From the NCBI GenBank assembly GCA_937138255.1, contig CAKZOU010000069.1, positions 62,001 through 126,000 on the forward strand: a stretch of 64,000 nt of DNA, written 5' to 3'. The notes beneath the pieces are model-generated. The model saw nothing but the letters and a program-made list of their open reading frames with translations. It did no database searches and was not told the origin of the DNA. Below, in pieces: positions 53,638 through 62,546 of the stretch. The stretch's first letter is position 1; every line of letters begins with the position of its first letter. This DNA is from an uncultured Paracoccaceae bacterium (GTDB lineage: Bacteria > Pseudomonadota > Alphaproteobacteria > Rhodobacterales > Rhodobacteraceae). The position numbers and the translations under genes were made by a program.

Positions 53638-53673
53638 GCCCCGGTCCGGCCAGCCGGGCCGGGGCTTTTTCTT
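53638..53673 (+). terminator. Intrinsic (partial) terminator between binding protein and permease
   Basis: A 12-bp GC-rich stem (53638-53649 with 53654-53665, loop CCAG, one G-U pair) is followed by TTTTT. It lies 13 bp past the binding-protein stop. Such structures commonly give partial read-through so that the binding protein outnumbers the permease. Confidence 0.75.
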
Positions 53674-53693
53674 TCCCTGAAAGGCCCTGTCGA

Positions 53694-55382
53694 ATGACTG
53701 CCCTTTTCGGCTGGATGCGCGGCATCCGTGCGTCCAACCTCGTTTTCATCTCTGTCTTCCCAATCATCATCTGGCTCATCGCGACGTCGCGGAACTACGG
53801 CCCAGCGCTCAAGGCGGTCTTGGGTATCGAAAGCGACCCGTGGACGCTTTTTGCGATGTTCCTGATGTTTTCGGCGGTCGGCGTTGCCGGTTTTCTTGGA
53901 AGCCTCTGGGTGCTGCGCTCGCTTCGCCCCGACGAAGGCCCCGAAAGCATCGCCCGTGACCGTCGCCGCGCAGCGATTGCCATTGCCGTCCAGACCGTTC
54001 TTTTGGCGCTCTTGTCGCAGATGTCGTCGGTCGATGCCTATCTTGTCTCGGTGGTCGTCAATGAATTCGATCCCCGCTCGGTCGATTTTGTCATCGTCGC
54101 AGACAATACGTTCATCCTCGATCCCGATTTTCAGACCGCGATGCTCGCGGCGTCGCGCAAATACCTTCTGGTTGCGGCCAGTCTGGCGTTTTTTTCGCTG
54201 GGCTGGGCAATCGCTCCGATCGCCGCGCATCGGACTTTGGCAGGGCGGGCGATCTGGCTTGGTCTGCTGCTGATCAATTTCGCGGCAGCCTTCTATTTCT
54301 TGATGATGGCCCACGCCGGCTTTGCGGTTGGCATCATGGTCACGCTCAGGGCAGCATTCTTTGCCTATATCGGCGCCTCGATACTCGGCCTTGTCTGGGC
54401 ACTTTTGACCCGCCTGAATCCATCTCGCACAGCGTCGGTCGTATTCGGGGTTCTCGGCGCTATCCTCGTTGCCTCGTCGGTTTTCTTCTTCACCCGCCCC
54501 CATGTCGAGGTCGAGCTTGTGGGATCGCTCGACGGCAGGATCGGGATCGTTTCGGGCACACCGCAGGGCCTGACCGATACCATTCGCTATGGCGAGTTTG
54601 GAGACGTTGCTCCGGATGAACCCTATAAGGTCCGCTCCCTTGCGACGAACGAGCAGGCGCTTGATCTTCTTGAGAAAGGCTCCATCACCTCGGCGCTGTT
54701 GCCCAAGGGGCTGGTGACGGATCTGCCGGTGCTCTGGCAGGCCGACTATCTGCCGGTGACTACCAAAACGATCGCCATCGTCTGCCTTGCACTTGGGACG
54801 TTGTTCCTCCTCCTTGTCGGGATCGGAGCCATAATCGAGGCGCACCCTCTGGCCGTATTCTCGGATTTCTTCGTCGATACGATCCGCGGCGTGCCGATGC
54901 TTGTCATCATCCTCTATGTCGGCCTGCCGCTGGCCGGCGCGCTCAAAAGCGCCTCGGCAGGCTATATCGACCTGCAGATGATGACGCGCGGGATCATGGC
55001 TATCGCCATCGGCTATTCCGCCTATATGGCCGAGATCTTCCGCGCCGGGATCGAAGCCGTCCCCAAAGGCCAGATCGAGGCGGCCCGCACCCTCGGCCTC
55101 AAGGAAATGCAGATCGCACGGTTCATCATCGTGCCTCAGGCCGTGGCCATCGTCCTTCCCGCGCTTGGCAACGAATTTATCGCCATGCTGAAAGACACCT
55201 CGCTCGTGTCGATCCTCTCGGTGCGCGACCTGACGCAGCGGATGCGCGAGTTTCAGGCGCAAAGCTTCCTTGCGTTTGAGCCCTTCAACTCCGCAGCGCT
55301 GATCTATGTTCTTCTGACGCTCATCGCGGCCTCGGGTATCAAGTCGCTCGACAGGATGGTCAACAAGGGCAAATCGCATTGA
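53694..55382 (+). CDS. ABC transporter permease with extra N-terminal membrane region and periplasmic insert
   Basis: A 562-residue protein, about twice the normal HisM/GlnP permease size. Residues about 1-260 contain roughly seven helices with no clear family. Residues about 270-362 form a soluble stretch resembling part of a family 3 binding protein ('RIGIVSGTPQGLTD', 'TNEQALDLLEKGSITSALLP'). The conventional permease domain (about 366-562) has the EAA loop 'EAARTLGLKEMQIARFIIVP'. No ATP-binding subunit is encoded nearby, so it must use one from elsewhere. It is translationally coupled to the flavoprotein gene (TTGA). Confidence 0.85.
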   Translation: MTALFGWMRGIRASNLVFISVFPIIIWLIATSRNYGPALKAVLGIESDPWTLFAMFLMFSAVGVAGFLGSLWVLRSLRPDEGPESIARDRRRAAIAIAVQTVLLALLSQMSSVDAYLVSVVVNEFDPRSVDFVIVADNTFILDPDFQTAMLAASRKYLLVAASLAFFSLGWAIAPIAAHRTLAGRAIWLGLLLINFAAAFYFLMMAHAGFAVGIMVTLRAAFFAYIGASILGLVWALLTRLNPSRTASVVFGVLGAILVASSVFFFTRPHVEVELVGSLDGRIGIVSGTPQGLTDTIRYGEFGDVAPDEPYKVRSLATNEQALDLLEKGSITSALLPKGLVTDLPVLWQADYLPVTTKTIAIVCLALGTLFLLLVGIGAIIEAHPLAVFSDFFVDTIRGVPMLVIILYVGLPLAGALKSASAGYIDLQMMTRGIMAIAIGYSAYMAEIFRAGIEAVPKGQIEAARTLGLKEMQIARFIIVPQAVAIVLPALGNEFIAMLKDTSLVSILSVRDLTQRMREFQAQSFLAFEPFNSAALIYVLLTLIAASGIKSLDRMVNKGKSH

Positions 55383-56662
55383 GTGCAAACGCGCTGACGG
55401 CGACGACGTGGTATGAACAGACGGGAGCGGCCCCGCCGGAAACGGCGACGCTTTCCGATCTTGCCCCGGCCTATGACATCGCCATCGTCGGAGGCGGCCT
55501 TGCCGGAATGTCTCTTCTTCGTCTTCTGGGCGAAGCGGGGGTTTCCGCCGTCTTGTTTGACCGCGGCAAGATCGGAAGCGGCGCCTCGGGGCGCAACGGC
55601 GGGTTCTGCTCACCTGGATGGGCGGCCGACGACGACAAGATTGCCCGACTTGTCGGCTCGGAGGCGGCACGTTGCCTCGACGAGCTAGCGCTCGGAGGTG
55701 TGGCATGGATGCGCGACAGGCTGAGGCGCCCGGGGTACGAGGCAGCGTCACCAAAGGACGGCATCTTGACCGTTTCGCTTTCGGGCAAGCCCCCTGCAAA
55801 CCCGGAAACTGGTTCCGAGCTTCTTGTGGGCGACAGGCTGCGCGAGGAAACCACCAGCCCGCGCTATCGCTTCGGCTCGGCCTCTGACGCGGGATTTCAG
55901 TTTCACCCTTTGAATTTCCTGCGCGCCCTAGCCCGCGAAACCATCACCGGCGGCCAAACCGTGATCGAAAACGCCATGGTCGACAGGATCGAGCGGCAGC
56001 AGGGATGTTTCGTGCTTGCCACGGGCGGCAAGTCGATCCGGGCTCAGAAGATCGTTATGGCGACGGGAGGATACGGCGGGCGCGAGACCGGAAGGCTCTC
56101 GCGCATCCTTTTGCCGATCCGCACCTACATCGGCGTGACCGATCCGATGCCCGAGCTTCTCGACGCGCATATCCCCAGCCGCTATGCCATCGGCGACACA
56201 CGCCGCGCCGGAAATTATTACCGTCGCTTGGCCGATGGGCGGCTTCTGTGGGGTCTCGGCATTACGGCCTTCGGAACGCTTGAGGTCGAAACTGTCCGGC
56301 GCATGGTTCGCAAGGATCTGGGCAAGATCTATCCCGCATTGGCGCGCGACATGGACAAGGCCGGCATTGGAATCGATACAGCATGGGCCGGAAACATGGG
56401 CTATGCCCGCCATTTCATGCCCTATGTCGGAGAGACAGAGCCGGGGCTCTTTACGATCGCCGGATTTGGCGGCCACGGGATGAACACCGCACCTGCGGCC
56501 GCAAAGGCTTTGTGCCAGGCGATGATGGGAGAAACCGGCGCTCTTGCCCCCTTCGCCGCCGTTCCAAAACAAACGACCTTCGGGTCCGTCGGTTTGGTTG
56601 CCGCCGAGGCAAGCTATCGCTGGCGACAGATCAATGACAGGCTCGCCGAGGCGTTGACATGA
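55379..56662 (+). CDS. FAD-dependent oxidoreductase (DAO/PuuB-like)
   Basis: A 427-residue flavoprotein of the D-amino-acid oxidase superfamily. The FAD motif is 'IAIVGGGLAGMSLLRLLGEA', followed by 'GASGRNGGFCSPGWA' typical of gamma-glutamylputrescine oxidase-like enzymes, and the C-terminal 'TIAGFGGHGMNTAPAAA'. The start is TTG at 55379, which overlaps the permease stop (TTGA). The linkage to an amino-acid transporter suggests it oxidises the imported amine or amino acid. The exact substrate is unknown. Confidence 0.87.
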   Translation: MSANALTATTWYEQTGAAPPETATLSDLAPAYDIAIVGGGLAGMSLLRLLGEAGVSAVLFDRGKIGSGASGRNGGFCSPGWAADDDKIARLVGSEAARCLDELALGGVAWMRDRLRRPGYEAASPKDGILTVSLSGKPPANPETGSELLVGDRLREETTSPRYRFGSASDAGFQFHPLNFLRALARETITGGQTVIENAMVDRIERQQGCFVLATGGKSIRAQKIVMATGGYGGRETGRLSRILLPIRTYIGVTDPMPELLDAHIPSRYAIGDTRRAGNYYRRLADGRLLWGLGITAFGTLEVETVRRMVRKDLGKIYPALARDMDKAGIGIDTAWAGNMGYARHFMPYVGETEPGLFTIAGFGGHGMNTAPAAAKALCQAMMGETGALAPFAAVPKQTTFGSVGLVAAEASYRWRQINDRLAEALT

Positions 56663-57144
56663 CACTTGCCCCAAGAACATTTGCCAGCGCGGCCGAGGGC
56701 CTTTGCGCCTTCTATGAAGAGGAGATATCGGGCGAGGCCTTCTTCTCGAAGCTTGCGAGCTTTCATTCCGGTGAGGCGCGCAAGGCCCTTGGGCTCATGG
56801 CCTCGATAGAGGGCGCGATGCTGCAAGTGCTGGCGCCGATGGCAGAGCGCTTGGGAGTTGATCCGGCACGCGCCGCCACTATTCGCGCCGAGGGCCAGCG
56901 CGAGGCCGAAGCATTGCGAAGCGTCGGCTGGCAGGATCTGCTCCGCAGGATGTGCGAGGAGTATCCCGTTTTTGTCGCCGAATTCGATGCGGTCGCAAAA
57001 GCCGCCGACGAAGCGGAACGGGCGGACGCGCAGCTCCTGCTAGATCACGAAGTTGCCTTGCTGGACTACGCGGCGGCGGCGCTCGCGGGTCGCAAAGACA
57101 GCCTTCATATCCTCGAGCGCTTTCTGGCCAAGCTGCACGTTTAA
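56659..57144 (+). CDS. Small all-helical protein, function unknown
   Basis: A 161-residue soluble protein with four predicted helices. Acidic residues and a 'LDHEVALLDYA' motif recall ferritin/rubrerythrin-like bundles, but a full diiron site (paired E-x-x-H) is not evident. Its ATG overlaps the flavoprotein stop by 4 bp, so it is co-translated with that enzyme and may serve as a companion or accessory protein. Confidence 0.6.
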   Translation: MTLAPRTFASAAEGLCAFYEEEISGEAFFSKLASFHSGEARKALGLMASIEGAMLQVLAPMAERLGVDPARAATIRAEGQREAEALRSVGWQDLLRRMCEEYPVFVAEFDAVAKAADEAERADAQLLLDHEVALLDYAAAALAGRKDSLHILERFLAKLHV

Positions 57145-57154
57145 GGTCTGGGCT

Positions 57155-57580
57155 TCAGGCCGCGGCGAGCCGACGTTTGCCAACAAACGTGCTTAGAACC
57201 ATTCCGCCAATCATCGCGATTACGAACACGACACCACCGAGCCCGCCCCATGTCACTGATGCGATGGCTGGCCCCGGGCAGAACCCGGCCAAGGCCCAGC
57301 CAGCCCCGAAAAGGACCGAACCAGTCAAAAGCCGGCCGTCGATGAGCGGCTCAGGCATGGTCGGGAAAGCGTCGCCCACAACGGAAACCTTGCGCCGCGC
57401 CGCGACCCGCCAAGCCAAGAGCATCGGCAAGATGGCCCCGCCAAGAACAAATGCGAGCGTCGGATCCCACTGGCCGAAGAGATCGAGCCAGCCCTGAACT
57501 TTGGCCGTATCGGTCATGCCCGAGATCAGAAGGCCAAGCCCGAACAGACCACCGGAAATGGCAGAAACAAGATGACGCAT
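57155..57580 (-). CDS. YeeE/YedE family half-transporter (PmpB-like)
   Basis: A 141-residue membrane protein with about four helices and the motif 'GWALAGFCPGPAI', whose Cys is conserved in sulfur-compound channels of the YeeE/YedE (TsuA) family. It overlaps the partner gene by one base (TGATG). Pairs of half-size members are thought to assemble into a thiosulfate or sulfane-sulfur uptake unit, fitting a sulfur-oxidising organism. Confidence 0.85.
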   Translation of the reverse strand: MRHLVSAISGGLFGLGLLISGMTDTAKVQGWLDLFGQWDPTLAFVLGGAILPMLLAWRVAARRKVSVVGDAFPTMPEPLIDGRLLTGSVLFGAGWALAGFCPGPAIASVTWGGLGGVVFVIAMIGGMVLSTFVGKRRLAAA

Positions 57581-58020
57581 CAGAGAACTCCGAGGATGTT
57601 GCGGGCCACAAACATGACCACGATGCCAGCGGCGAGGTAGACGAGGGTCGAGACGATGCTCCGCCACGAAAACCGCGACATCCCGCAGACGCCGTGGCCA
57701 GACGTGCAACCATTGGCCAGCCGCGTGCCGAGGCCAACGAGGACACCGGCCAAAACCAGCAAGGGCAAATCGCCCGACACATTCGTCTGTGGCGCGCCGA
57801 ATATCAGAACAGCAATCCCCGGCACGCCAATCAAAGCACCAAGGAACCAGAGCCGCTCGGTCGCGGAATCGGGTTCGCTCCCCTCGACAATCGAGCCGAG
57901 GATGCCGCTCGCGCCGAGGATACGGGCGTTGCCAAGAAGAAGTATGGCCGCGGACAGGCCAATCACAAGGCCACCGGCAAGGCCCAATATCCAGTCGGAC
58001 GGTATCGAAGATAAAGACAT
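57580..58020 (-). CDS. YeeE/YedE family half-transporter (PmpA-like)
   Basis: A 146-residue membrane protein with the motif 'LANGCTSGHGVCGMSRFS', giving two conserved Cys residues of the YeeE/YedE N-terminal half. The ATG at 58020 follows GGAG. It is the first gene of the two-gene operon with the PmpB-like half. By family it imports reduced sulfur compounds such as thiosulfate; direction and substrate here are inferred. Confidence 0.87.
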   Translation of the reverse strand: MSLSSIPSDWILGLAGGLVIGLSAAILLLGNARILGASGILGSIVEGSEPDSATERLWFLGALIGVPGIAVLIFGAPQTNVSGDLPLLVLAGVLVGLGTRLANGCTSGHGVCGMSRFSWRSIVSTLVYLAAGIVVMFVARNILGVL

Positions 58021-58213
58021 GGGCGATCTCCTGCGGTTCGGCATAAAGATCGCATTCCGTCTAACTGATTACAATTGTTGCAGAAAAATAAGGAGGGCGT
58101 GTCAGTTGGATCGACAAAAACGGAACGTCGCGCCAGCGGCTTGAAAGGGATTGGAACACAATTCTGTAGAGATCAGATCGCCCGAAACATCGTTCCGGTA
58201 TCGAGCGGACCGC

Positions 58214-59362
58214 TTAGGCGGAAATTTCCGTCAAAATCCGGCTCAGCATCCTGTCCAACGCCGACAACTCGCTCAGTTCGATATATTCGTCCGGCTTGTG
58301 CCCCTGCCCCGGCATCGACCCGGGGCCACAAACTACGGAGGCCAGACCGGCCTCGGCAAAGAAGCCGGCTTCGGTGCCGTAAGGAACTTTGAAGTGTCCG
58401 CTCCGCCCCGAAAGGCGCTGAACCATCCCAGCCACTTCGGCGCCGGGATCGACAGAAAGGCCCGGATAGGCGCTCACCTGCGCGATCTCGATCCGGGCGA
58501 CTTCGAAGATGGCGCTATAGGGTGCGGCGATCCTCTCGGCCTCCTGCCTCAACCGCGCGACAAGCGCCTTGGGGTCGTCGGCAGCGAGGTGGCGGATCTC
58601 GAAAGCGATTTCGGCACGGTCGGGAACGATATTGAGCGCCCTGCCGCCCGCGATCTTGCCCACATGGAGGGTCGTGCAGGGAATATCATAGTCCGCATCG
58701 CGCGGCCCTGTAGCGGCAAGTTCGGCCTGCAGGGTCCGCACCGCACCAACGAAATCGGCCGCAAGGTGAATGGCGTTGACGAAATCCGGTGCCATCGCCG
58801 AATGCCCGGCCTGCCCGTGGCAGACCGCATTCAAGGCGACCTTGCCCTTGTGGCCAAGCGCCAGCTGCATCTCTGTGGGCTCGCCCACGATCACGGCGCG
58901 GGGCTGGCCGATCAGGGGCAGGACGGAGGGCAGCATATCTCGCAGGCCGAGGCAGCCCACCTCTTCATCGTAGGAAAGCACGATCTTCAGGGGCTCTTTT
59001 AGGGTCGCACGCCCCGCCCGCTCTGCCAGCGCCAGAGCGCCGGCGACAAAGCCCTTCATATCGGTCGTCCCGCGCCCATAGGCGCGGCCTTGGTCGAGGC
59101 TCAGCTTGAAGGGATCGCGGGTCCAGACCTGACCCTCAACAGGCACGACATCCGTGTGCCCGGAAAGGGCAATCCCCTGCCCCGCAGGCCCGATCTCGGC
59201 ATAAAGACCCGCCTTTTGGCCCGAGGTATCGGGGAACCGCTGCACCCGCGCGCCCGCGCTTTTCAGGAGCCCCTCGACATAGTCCACCAACGCGAGATTC
59301 GAGCTCGCGCTCACCGTGTCGAAGGCGATGAGGCGGTCGAGGATTTCAAGCGTGCGGGTCAA
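58214..59362 (-). CDS. M20-family deacylase, acetylornithine deacetylase (ArgE)-like
   Basis: A 382-residue zinc-dependent M20 amidohydrolase. It shows the metal motif 'LSGHTDVVPVEG', 'GTTDMKGFVAGAL', 'SYDEEVGCLG' with the general-base Glu pair, and the dimerisation-domain His in 'GQAGHSAMAPD'. The start is ambiguous: TTG at 59362 gives the family's usual 'TRTLEILDRLIAFDT' beginning directly at the upstream stop. Although annotated ArgE by similarity, its place at the end of a catabolic operon suggests it cleaves another N-acyl compound. Confidence 0.85.
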   Translation of the reverse strand: MTRTLEILDRLIAFDTVSASSNLALVDYVEGLLKSAGARVQRFPDTSGQKAGLYAEIGPAGQGIALSGHTDVVPVEGQVWTRDPFKLSLDQGRAYGRGTTDMKGFVAGALALAERAGRATLKEPLKIVLSYDEEVGCLGLRDMLPSVLPLIGQPRAVIVGEPTEMQLALGHKGKVALNAVCHGQAGHSAMAPDFVNAIHLAADFVGAVRTLQAELAATGPRDADYDIPCTTLHVGKIAGGRALNIVPDRAEIAFEIRHLAADDPKALVARLRQEAERIAAPYSAIFEVARIEIAQVSAYPGLSVDPGAEVAGMVQRLSGRSGHFKVPYGTEAGFFAEAGLASVVCGPGSMPGQGHKPDEYIELSELSALDRMLSRILTEISA

Positions 59363-59363
59363 C

Positions 59364-61430
59364 TCAATCGGCAAGGCGCGTGACCTCGCGGCGGAAGGGC
59401 ATGTCGTAGCCCCGCTCGGGCTCGTCCAGCTCACGCGCATAGCGGTGGCCCGCGTGGGTCGCCCAGGCGATCGGCCCCGGCGCGCAGGCATCGCCGATGA
59501 CCTTGACCGAGAGGATACCGGCATCGGCCCACTCGGCCTTGCGTGCCTGAAGGTCGTGGAAAAGGTCATCCTCCGACAGCCGGGAACCGACGATCACGAC
59601 CGCATCGCAAGGCGTCCGCTCACGGGCATCGGTATAGCTGCAATTGGTCTCGACCGCGCCCGCAAGGATCGCCGCCACGCCGCGATTGAGGACGATCCTC
59701 ACCCCCGCCGCCGCCAGCCGGACATGGATCGCCGTTTGCTCAAGCGTGTTGCGGGCCCAGTCGGAGACATAAGGCGCGGGGGTGATGAGCGTGACCTCGC
59801 AGCCAATCTGCGTCAGAAGCTCGGCCAGAACCCCGCCCATGTAGTAGTGGTCATCGTCATAAACGACGACACGGCCCTTGGGCACGCGGCCTTCCATCAG
59901 GTCATCCGGCGTATAGACCGGCATCGCCTTGTCCATCGGCATCGGCACAACGTGCTGCCGCGCCACGCCATCGGCCCGCCAGTGCGCGCCGGTGGCGATA
60001 CAGACGTTGTGGAAGCCGAACTCGAGGATCTGCTCGGCATCGAGGCGCGAGGCGGGGTAGGTCTCGACGTTCGGGCGCTGCGACAGCTGATACTGGCGGT
60101 AGTCCACCACCCGCCCCCAGGCCGAAAGCCCCGGCAGCTTGCGCTCGCGGGCCACACGCCCGCCAATTTCGTCCCGCGCCTCGGCAATCGCCACATCATA
60201 GCCGCGCAGCGACAAGGCCCGCGCGGCCTCGAGCCCCGCCGGACCGGAACCGACGATCAGCACGTTTTGGCTCGCGCCCTTGGCGTTCATCCGCTCGGGA
60301 TGCCAGCCGCGCCGCCATTCTTCCATCCATGTGGGGTTTTGCGTGCAACGGCCCATGCCTTGGGTCATGTCGCCGGTGATGCAGATATTGCAGCCGATAC
60401 ATTCGCGGATGTCCTCGATCCGCCCTTCTTCGATCTTCTTGGGCAGGAAAGGATCGGCAATCGAGGGCCGGGCACAGCCGATGAAATCGAGCGTGCCTTG
60501 CCGGATCATCCGCGCCATCACATCGGGGCTGGTGAAGCGGCCAACGCCCACCACCGGCTTGTCGGAAAGCTCGCGGATGCCGCGCACCAACTGTTCCTGC
60601 GCGGCCTCTTCCTTGAAGCGCGAGGGGCCGGAGCAATCCTCCCACGTCCCGTGCGCGAGGTCCCACAGGTCGGGCAGATCGCGGTTCATCTCGATGAAGT
60701 CGCGCACTTCGGCGTTGGAAAAACCAAGCTCTCCGATGGTCTCGTCAAGCGACACGCGCAGGGTGAACGCCATGGTCTCGCCCACCGCCTCGCGCATATC
60801 GGCAATCACCTCGCGGGCAAAGCGGGCTCGGTTTTCAAGGCTGCCGCCGTATTCATCCATCCGCTGATTGGTGGCGCGGCTCAGAAAATGCTGAAAGATG
60901 CCGAAGCCATGCGCGCCGTAGAGGCAGATGAGGTCAAACCCGGCCGTATGGCAGCGCTTGGCTGCATTGACGAACCAGCGGCGCAGGTTGCGGATATCTT
61001 GCCTGTCCATCGCCCGCGCCTGCACCGGATCGTTGGTGAAGGTGCGGATCGGCAGGGCCGTGGGCGCGAGGGGCACTTCTTTGGTGTAAAGGTTCGGCCC
61101 GTTGATCCCCGAATAGGCAAGCTGGATGCCCGCAAGGCCCCCATGGGTCTTCATCCGCTCGGCCATGCGGGCGATCGAGGGGATATCCTGATCCTCCCAA
61201 AGGCGCAGTTCGATGAAGGGCGTGATCTCGGACGAAGGGTGCATCTCGGTCTGTTCGGTGAAAATCACCCCCCAGCCGCCCTCGGCCTTCACGCCCCGCA
61301 TCTCGGCTGCCGCCGAGGGGTCGCGATAGCCGCCGCCGTTGCAATGCGGCACCTGATAGAAGCGGTTCTTGGCCGTATGCGGGCCGATCTTCACCGGCTC
61401 GAAGAGGATATCGTAGCGGGGATCACGCAT
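59364..61430 (-). CDS. Trimethylamine-dehydrogenase-like flavoprotein (N-demethylase family)
   Basis: A 688-residue protein with an FMN-binding TIM barrel (about 1-370, 'YQVPHCNGGGYRDPS', 'LYGAHGFGIFQHFLSRATNQ'). A [4Fe-4S] motif follows with Cys344, Cys347, Cys350 and Cys362 ('CIGCNICITGDMTQGMGRC'). The C-terminal part has ADP/FAD-binding domains ('VLIVGSGPAGLEAARALSLR'). The layout matches trimethylamine dehydrogenase and dimethylglycine/betaine demethylases such as DgcA. The N-methylated substrate is unknown. It lies in an operon with DUF1028, RidA and FAD-monooxygenase genes. Confidence 0.88.
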   Translation of the reverse strand: MRDPRYDILFEPVKIGPHTAKNRFYQVPHCNGGGYRDPSAAAEMRGVKAEGGWGVIFTEQTEMHPSSEITPFIELRLWEDQDIPSIARMAERMKTHGGLAGIQLAYSGINGPNLYTKEVPLAPTALPIRTFTNDPVQARAMDRQDIRNLRRWFVNAAKRCHTAGFDLICLYGAHGFGIFQHFLSRATNQRMDEYGGSLENRARFAREVIADMREAVGETMAFTLRVSLDETIGELGFSNAEVRDFIEMNRDLPDLWDLAHGTWEDCSGPSRFKEEAAQEQLVRGIRELSDKPVVGVGRFTSPDVMARMIRQGTLDFIGCARPSIADPFLPKKIEEGRIEDIRECIGCNICITGDMTQGMGRCTQNPTWMEEWRRGWHPERMNAKGASQNVLIVGSGPAGLEAARALSLRGYDVAIAEARDEIGGRVARERKLPGLSAWGRVVDYRQYQLSQRPNVETYPASRLDAEQILEFGFHNVCIATGAHWRADGVARQHVVPMPMDKAMPVYTPDDLMEGRVPKGRVVVYDDDHYYMGGVLAELLTQIGCEVTLITPAPYVSDWARNTLEQTAIHVRLAAAGVRIVLNRGVAAILAGAVETNCSYTDARERTPCDAVVIVGSRLSEDDLFHDLQARKAEWADAGILSVKVIGDACAPGPIAWATHAGHRYARELDEPERGYDMPFRREVTRLAD

Positions 61431-61434
61431 CGGC

Positions 61435-62109
61435 CTATCGGTCTCCCGGCACGCCATAGGACGGCGCGGCGCGCGGATCGAGAGCGCGCTGGATATAGGC
61501 GGCAAGCTGAGGCTTGTAGACGTCCCAAGCGGTCGCAACCGCTTCGATGGGATTATCCTCGGTCCAATCACAGCGCAGGTCGGCCACGGGCCAGCTGACC
61601 TTACCCACAATCTTCATCCCCGCCGAATGCACCGGCCCTGCCTCGCCTCCGGCGGCCAGCCCCGCCCGCATCGCGGCGATCAAACGGTCACCGATGTGGC
61701 CTTTGGCGGCGAGGAAGCCGTCGACAATCGCCTTGGGAACATCCGCATTCGCCAGAAGATTGCCGCCCGAGGCCACGTTCTCGGCCCGCGCCTCGCTCCA
61801 GATGCCGAGCGAGTTCGACCCCGAATGGATCGCTGTGCCGCCCTTGGCGTCAACGATCAGAACCTGCCGATACTCGATGAAGGCCCCGCGCCGCTGGATC
61901 TCGGCCACGGCCCCGGCGGCGCTCATGCCGCCCTCCATGAGGTCAAGGCCCAAGGGCCCAAGCGTCGGGTCTGTCACGTTCTGCGAGGCCACCGCCCCCA
62001 CACCGGCCCGCGCATAGGAACAGCGGGCGGCCACGGCGGGCGAGGACGACGAGATCGCGACCCCGAACATGCCGGTCTCTTCACAGCGGGCGACGAGGGA
62101 AAAGGTCAT
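61435..62109 (-). CDS. DUF1028 family protein (Ntn-hydrolase-like)
   Basis: A 224-residue DUF1028 protein starting 'MTFSLVARCEETGMFGVAIS'. The family has the N-terminal-nucleophile hydrolase fold but no confirmed activity. The segment 'AGVGAVASQNVTDPTLGPLG' is typical. It lies 4 bp from both neighbours, so it belongs to the same operon and likely processes an amide in the same route. Confidence 0.87.
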   Translation of the reverse strand: MTFSLVARCEETGMFGVAISSSSPAVAARCSYARAGVGAVASQNVTDPTLGPLGLDLMEGGMSAAGAVAEIQRRGAFIEYRQVLIVDAKGGTAIHSGSNSLGIWSEARAENVASGGNLLANADVPKAIVDGFLAAKGHIGDRLIAAMRAGLAAGGEAGPVHSAGMKIVGKVSWPVADLRCDWTEDNPIEAVATAWDVYKPQLAAYIQRALDPRAAPSYGVPGDR

Positions 62110-62113
62110 GGCG

Positions 62114-62530
62114 CTAGTCCGGAATCACGGCGGTGCCGTCGATTTCCACGAGCCAGTCGGGCCGCGCCAAGGCGCTCACGACAAGGCCGGTCGAGACCGG
62201 ATGCACGCCTTTGATATATTCCCCCATCGTCCGATACACGGCCTCGCGGTGGCGCACGTCGGTGATATAAACCACCACCTTCACCAGATGCTCCATTTGC
62301 CCGCCGCATTCCTCGATCAACTGTTTGATGTTTTGCATGACCTTGTGGGTCTGTTCGACCGGATCATGGCTTTCGATATTCTTGGCGGTATCAAGCTCTT
62401 GCGGGCACTGGCCGCGCAGATAGATCGTCCGCCCGCCCTGCGTAACGACCGCTTGGGCCAGATCGTTGTCGAGCTTCTGCTCGGGGTAGGTATCTTTGGT
62501 GTTGAACTTGCGGTGGCGGTAGTGGGCCAT
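62114..62530 (-). CDS. RidA-family enamine/imine deaminase
   Basis: A 138-residue RidA/YjgF-type protein. The sequence 'TIYLRGQCPQELD', 'IKQLIEECGGQMEHLVKVVV' and 'RPDWLVEIDGTAVIPD' follow the family pattern, though the conserved Arg of the active site falls in a less typical 'LARPDWLVE' setting. RidA hydrolyses reactive imines released by amine-oxidising flavoproteins, which suits the adjacent demethylase. The ATG at 62530 follows GGAG. Confidence 0.87.
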   Translation of the reverse strand: MAHYRHRKFNTKDTYPEQKLDNDLAQAVVTQGGRTIYLRGQCPQELDTAKNIESHDPVEQTHKVMQNIKQLIEECGGQMEHLVKVVVYITDVRHREAVYRTMGEYIKGVHPVSTGLVVSALARPDWLVEIDGTAVIPD

Positions 62531-62546
62531 GAGGGTCTCCGAGGGG

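Noticed and set aside
53496-55799. 767-codon minus-strand open frame across the ABC permease and flavoprotein
   Set aside because: Charged low-complexity translation typical of an antisense shadow; both plus-strand genes have clear motifs.
59316-61598. 760-codon plus-strand open frame opposite the TMADH-like gene
   Set aside because: His/Arg/Gly-rich composition without any domain; it mirrors the GC-rich codon pattern of the well-supported minus-strand flavoprotein.
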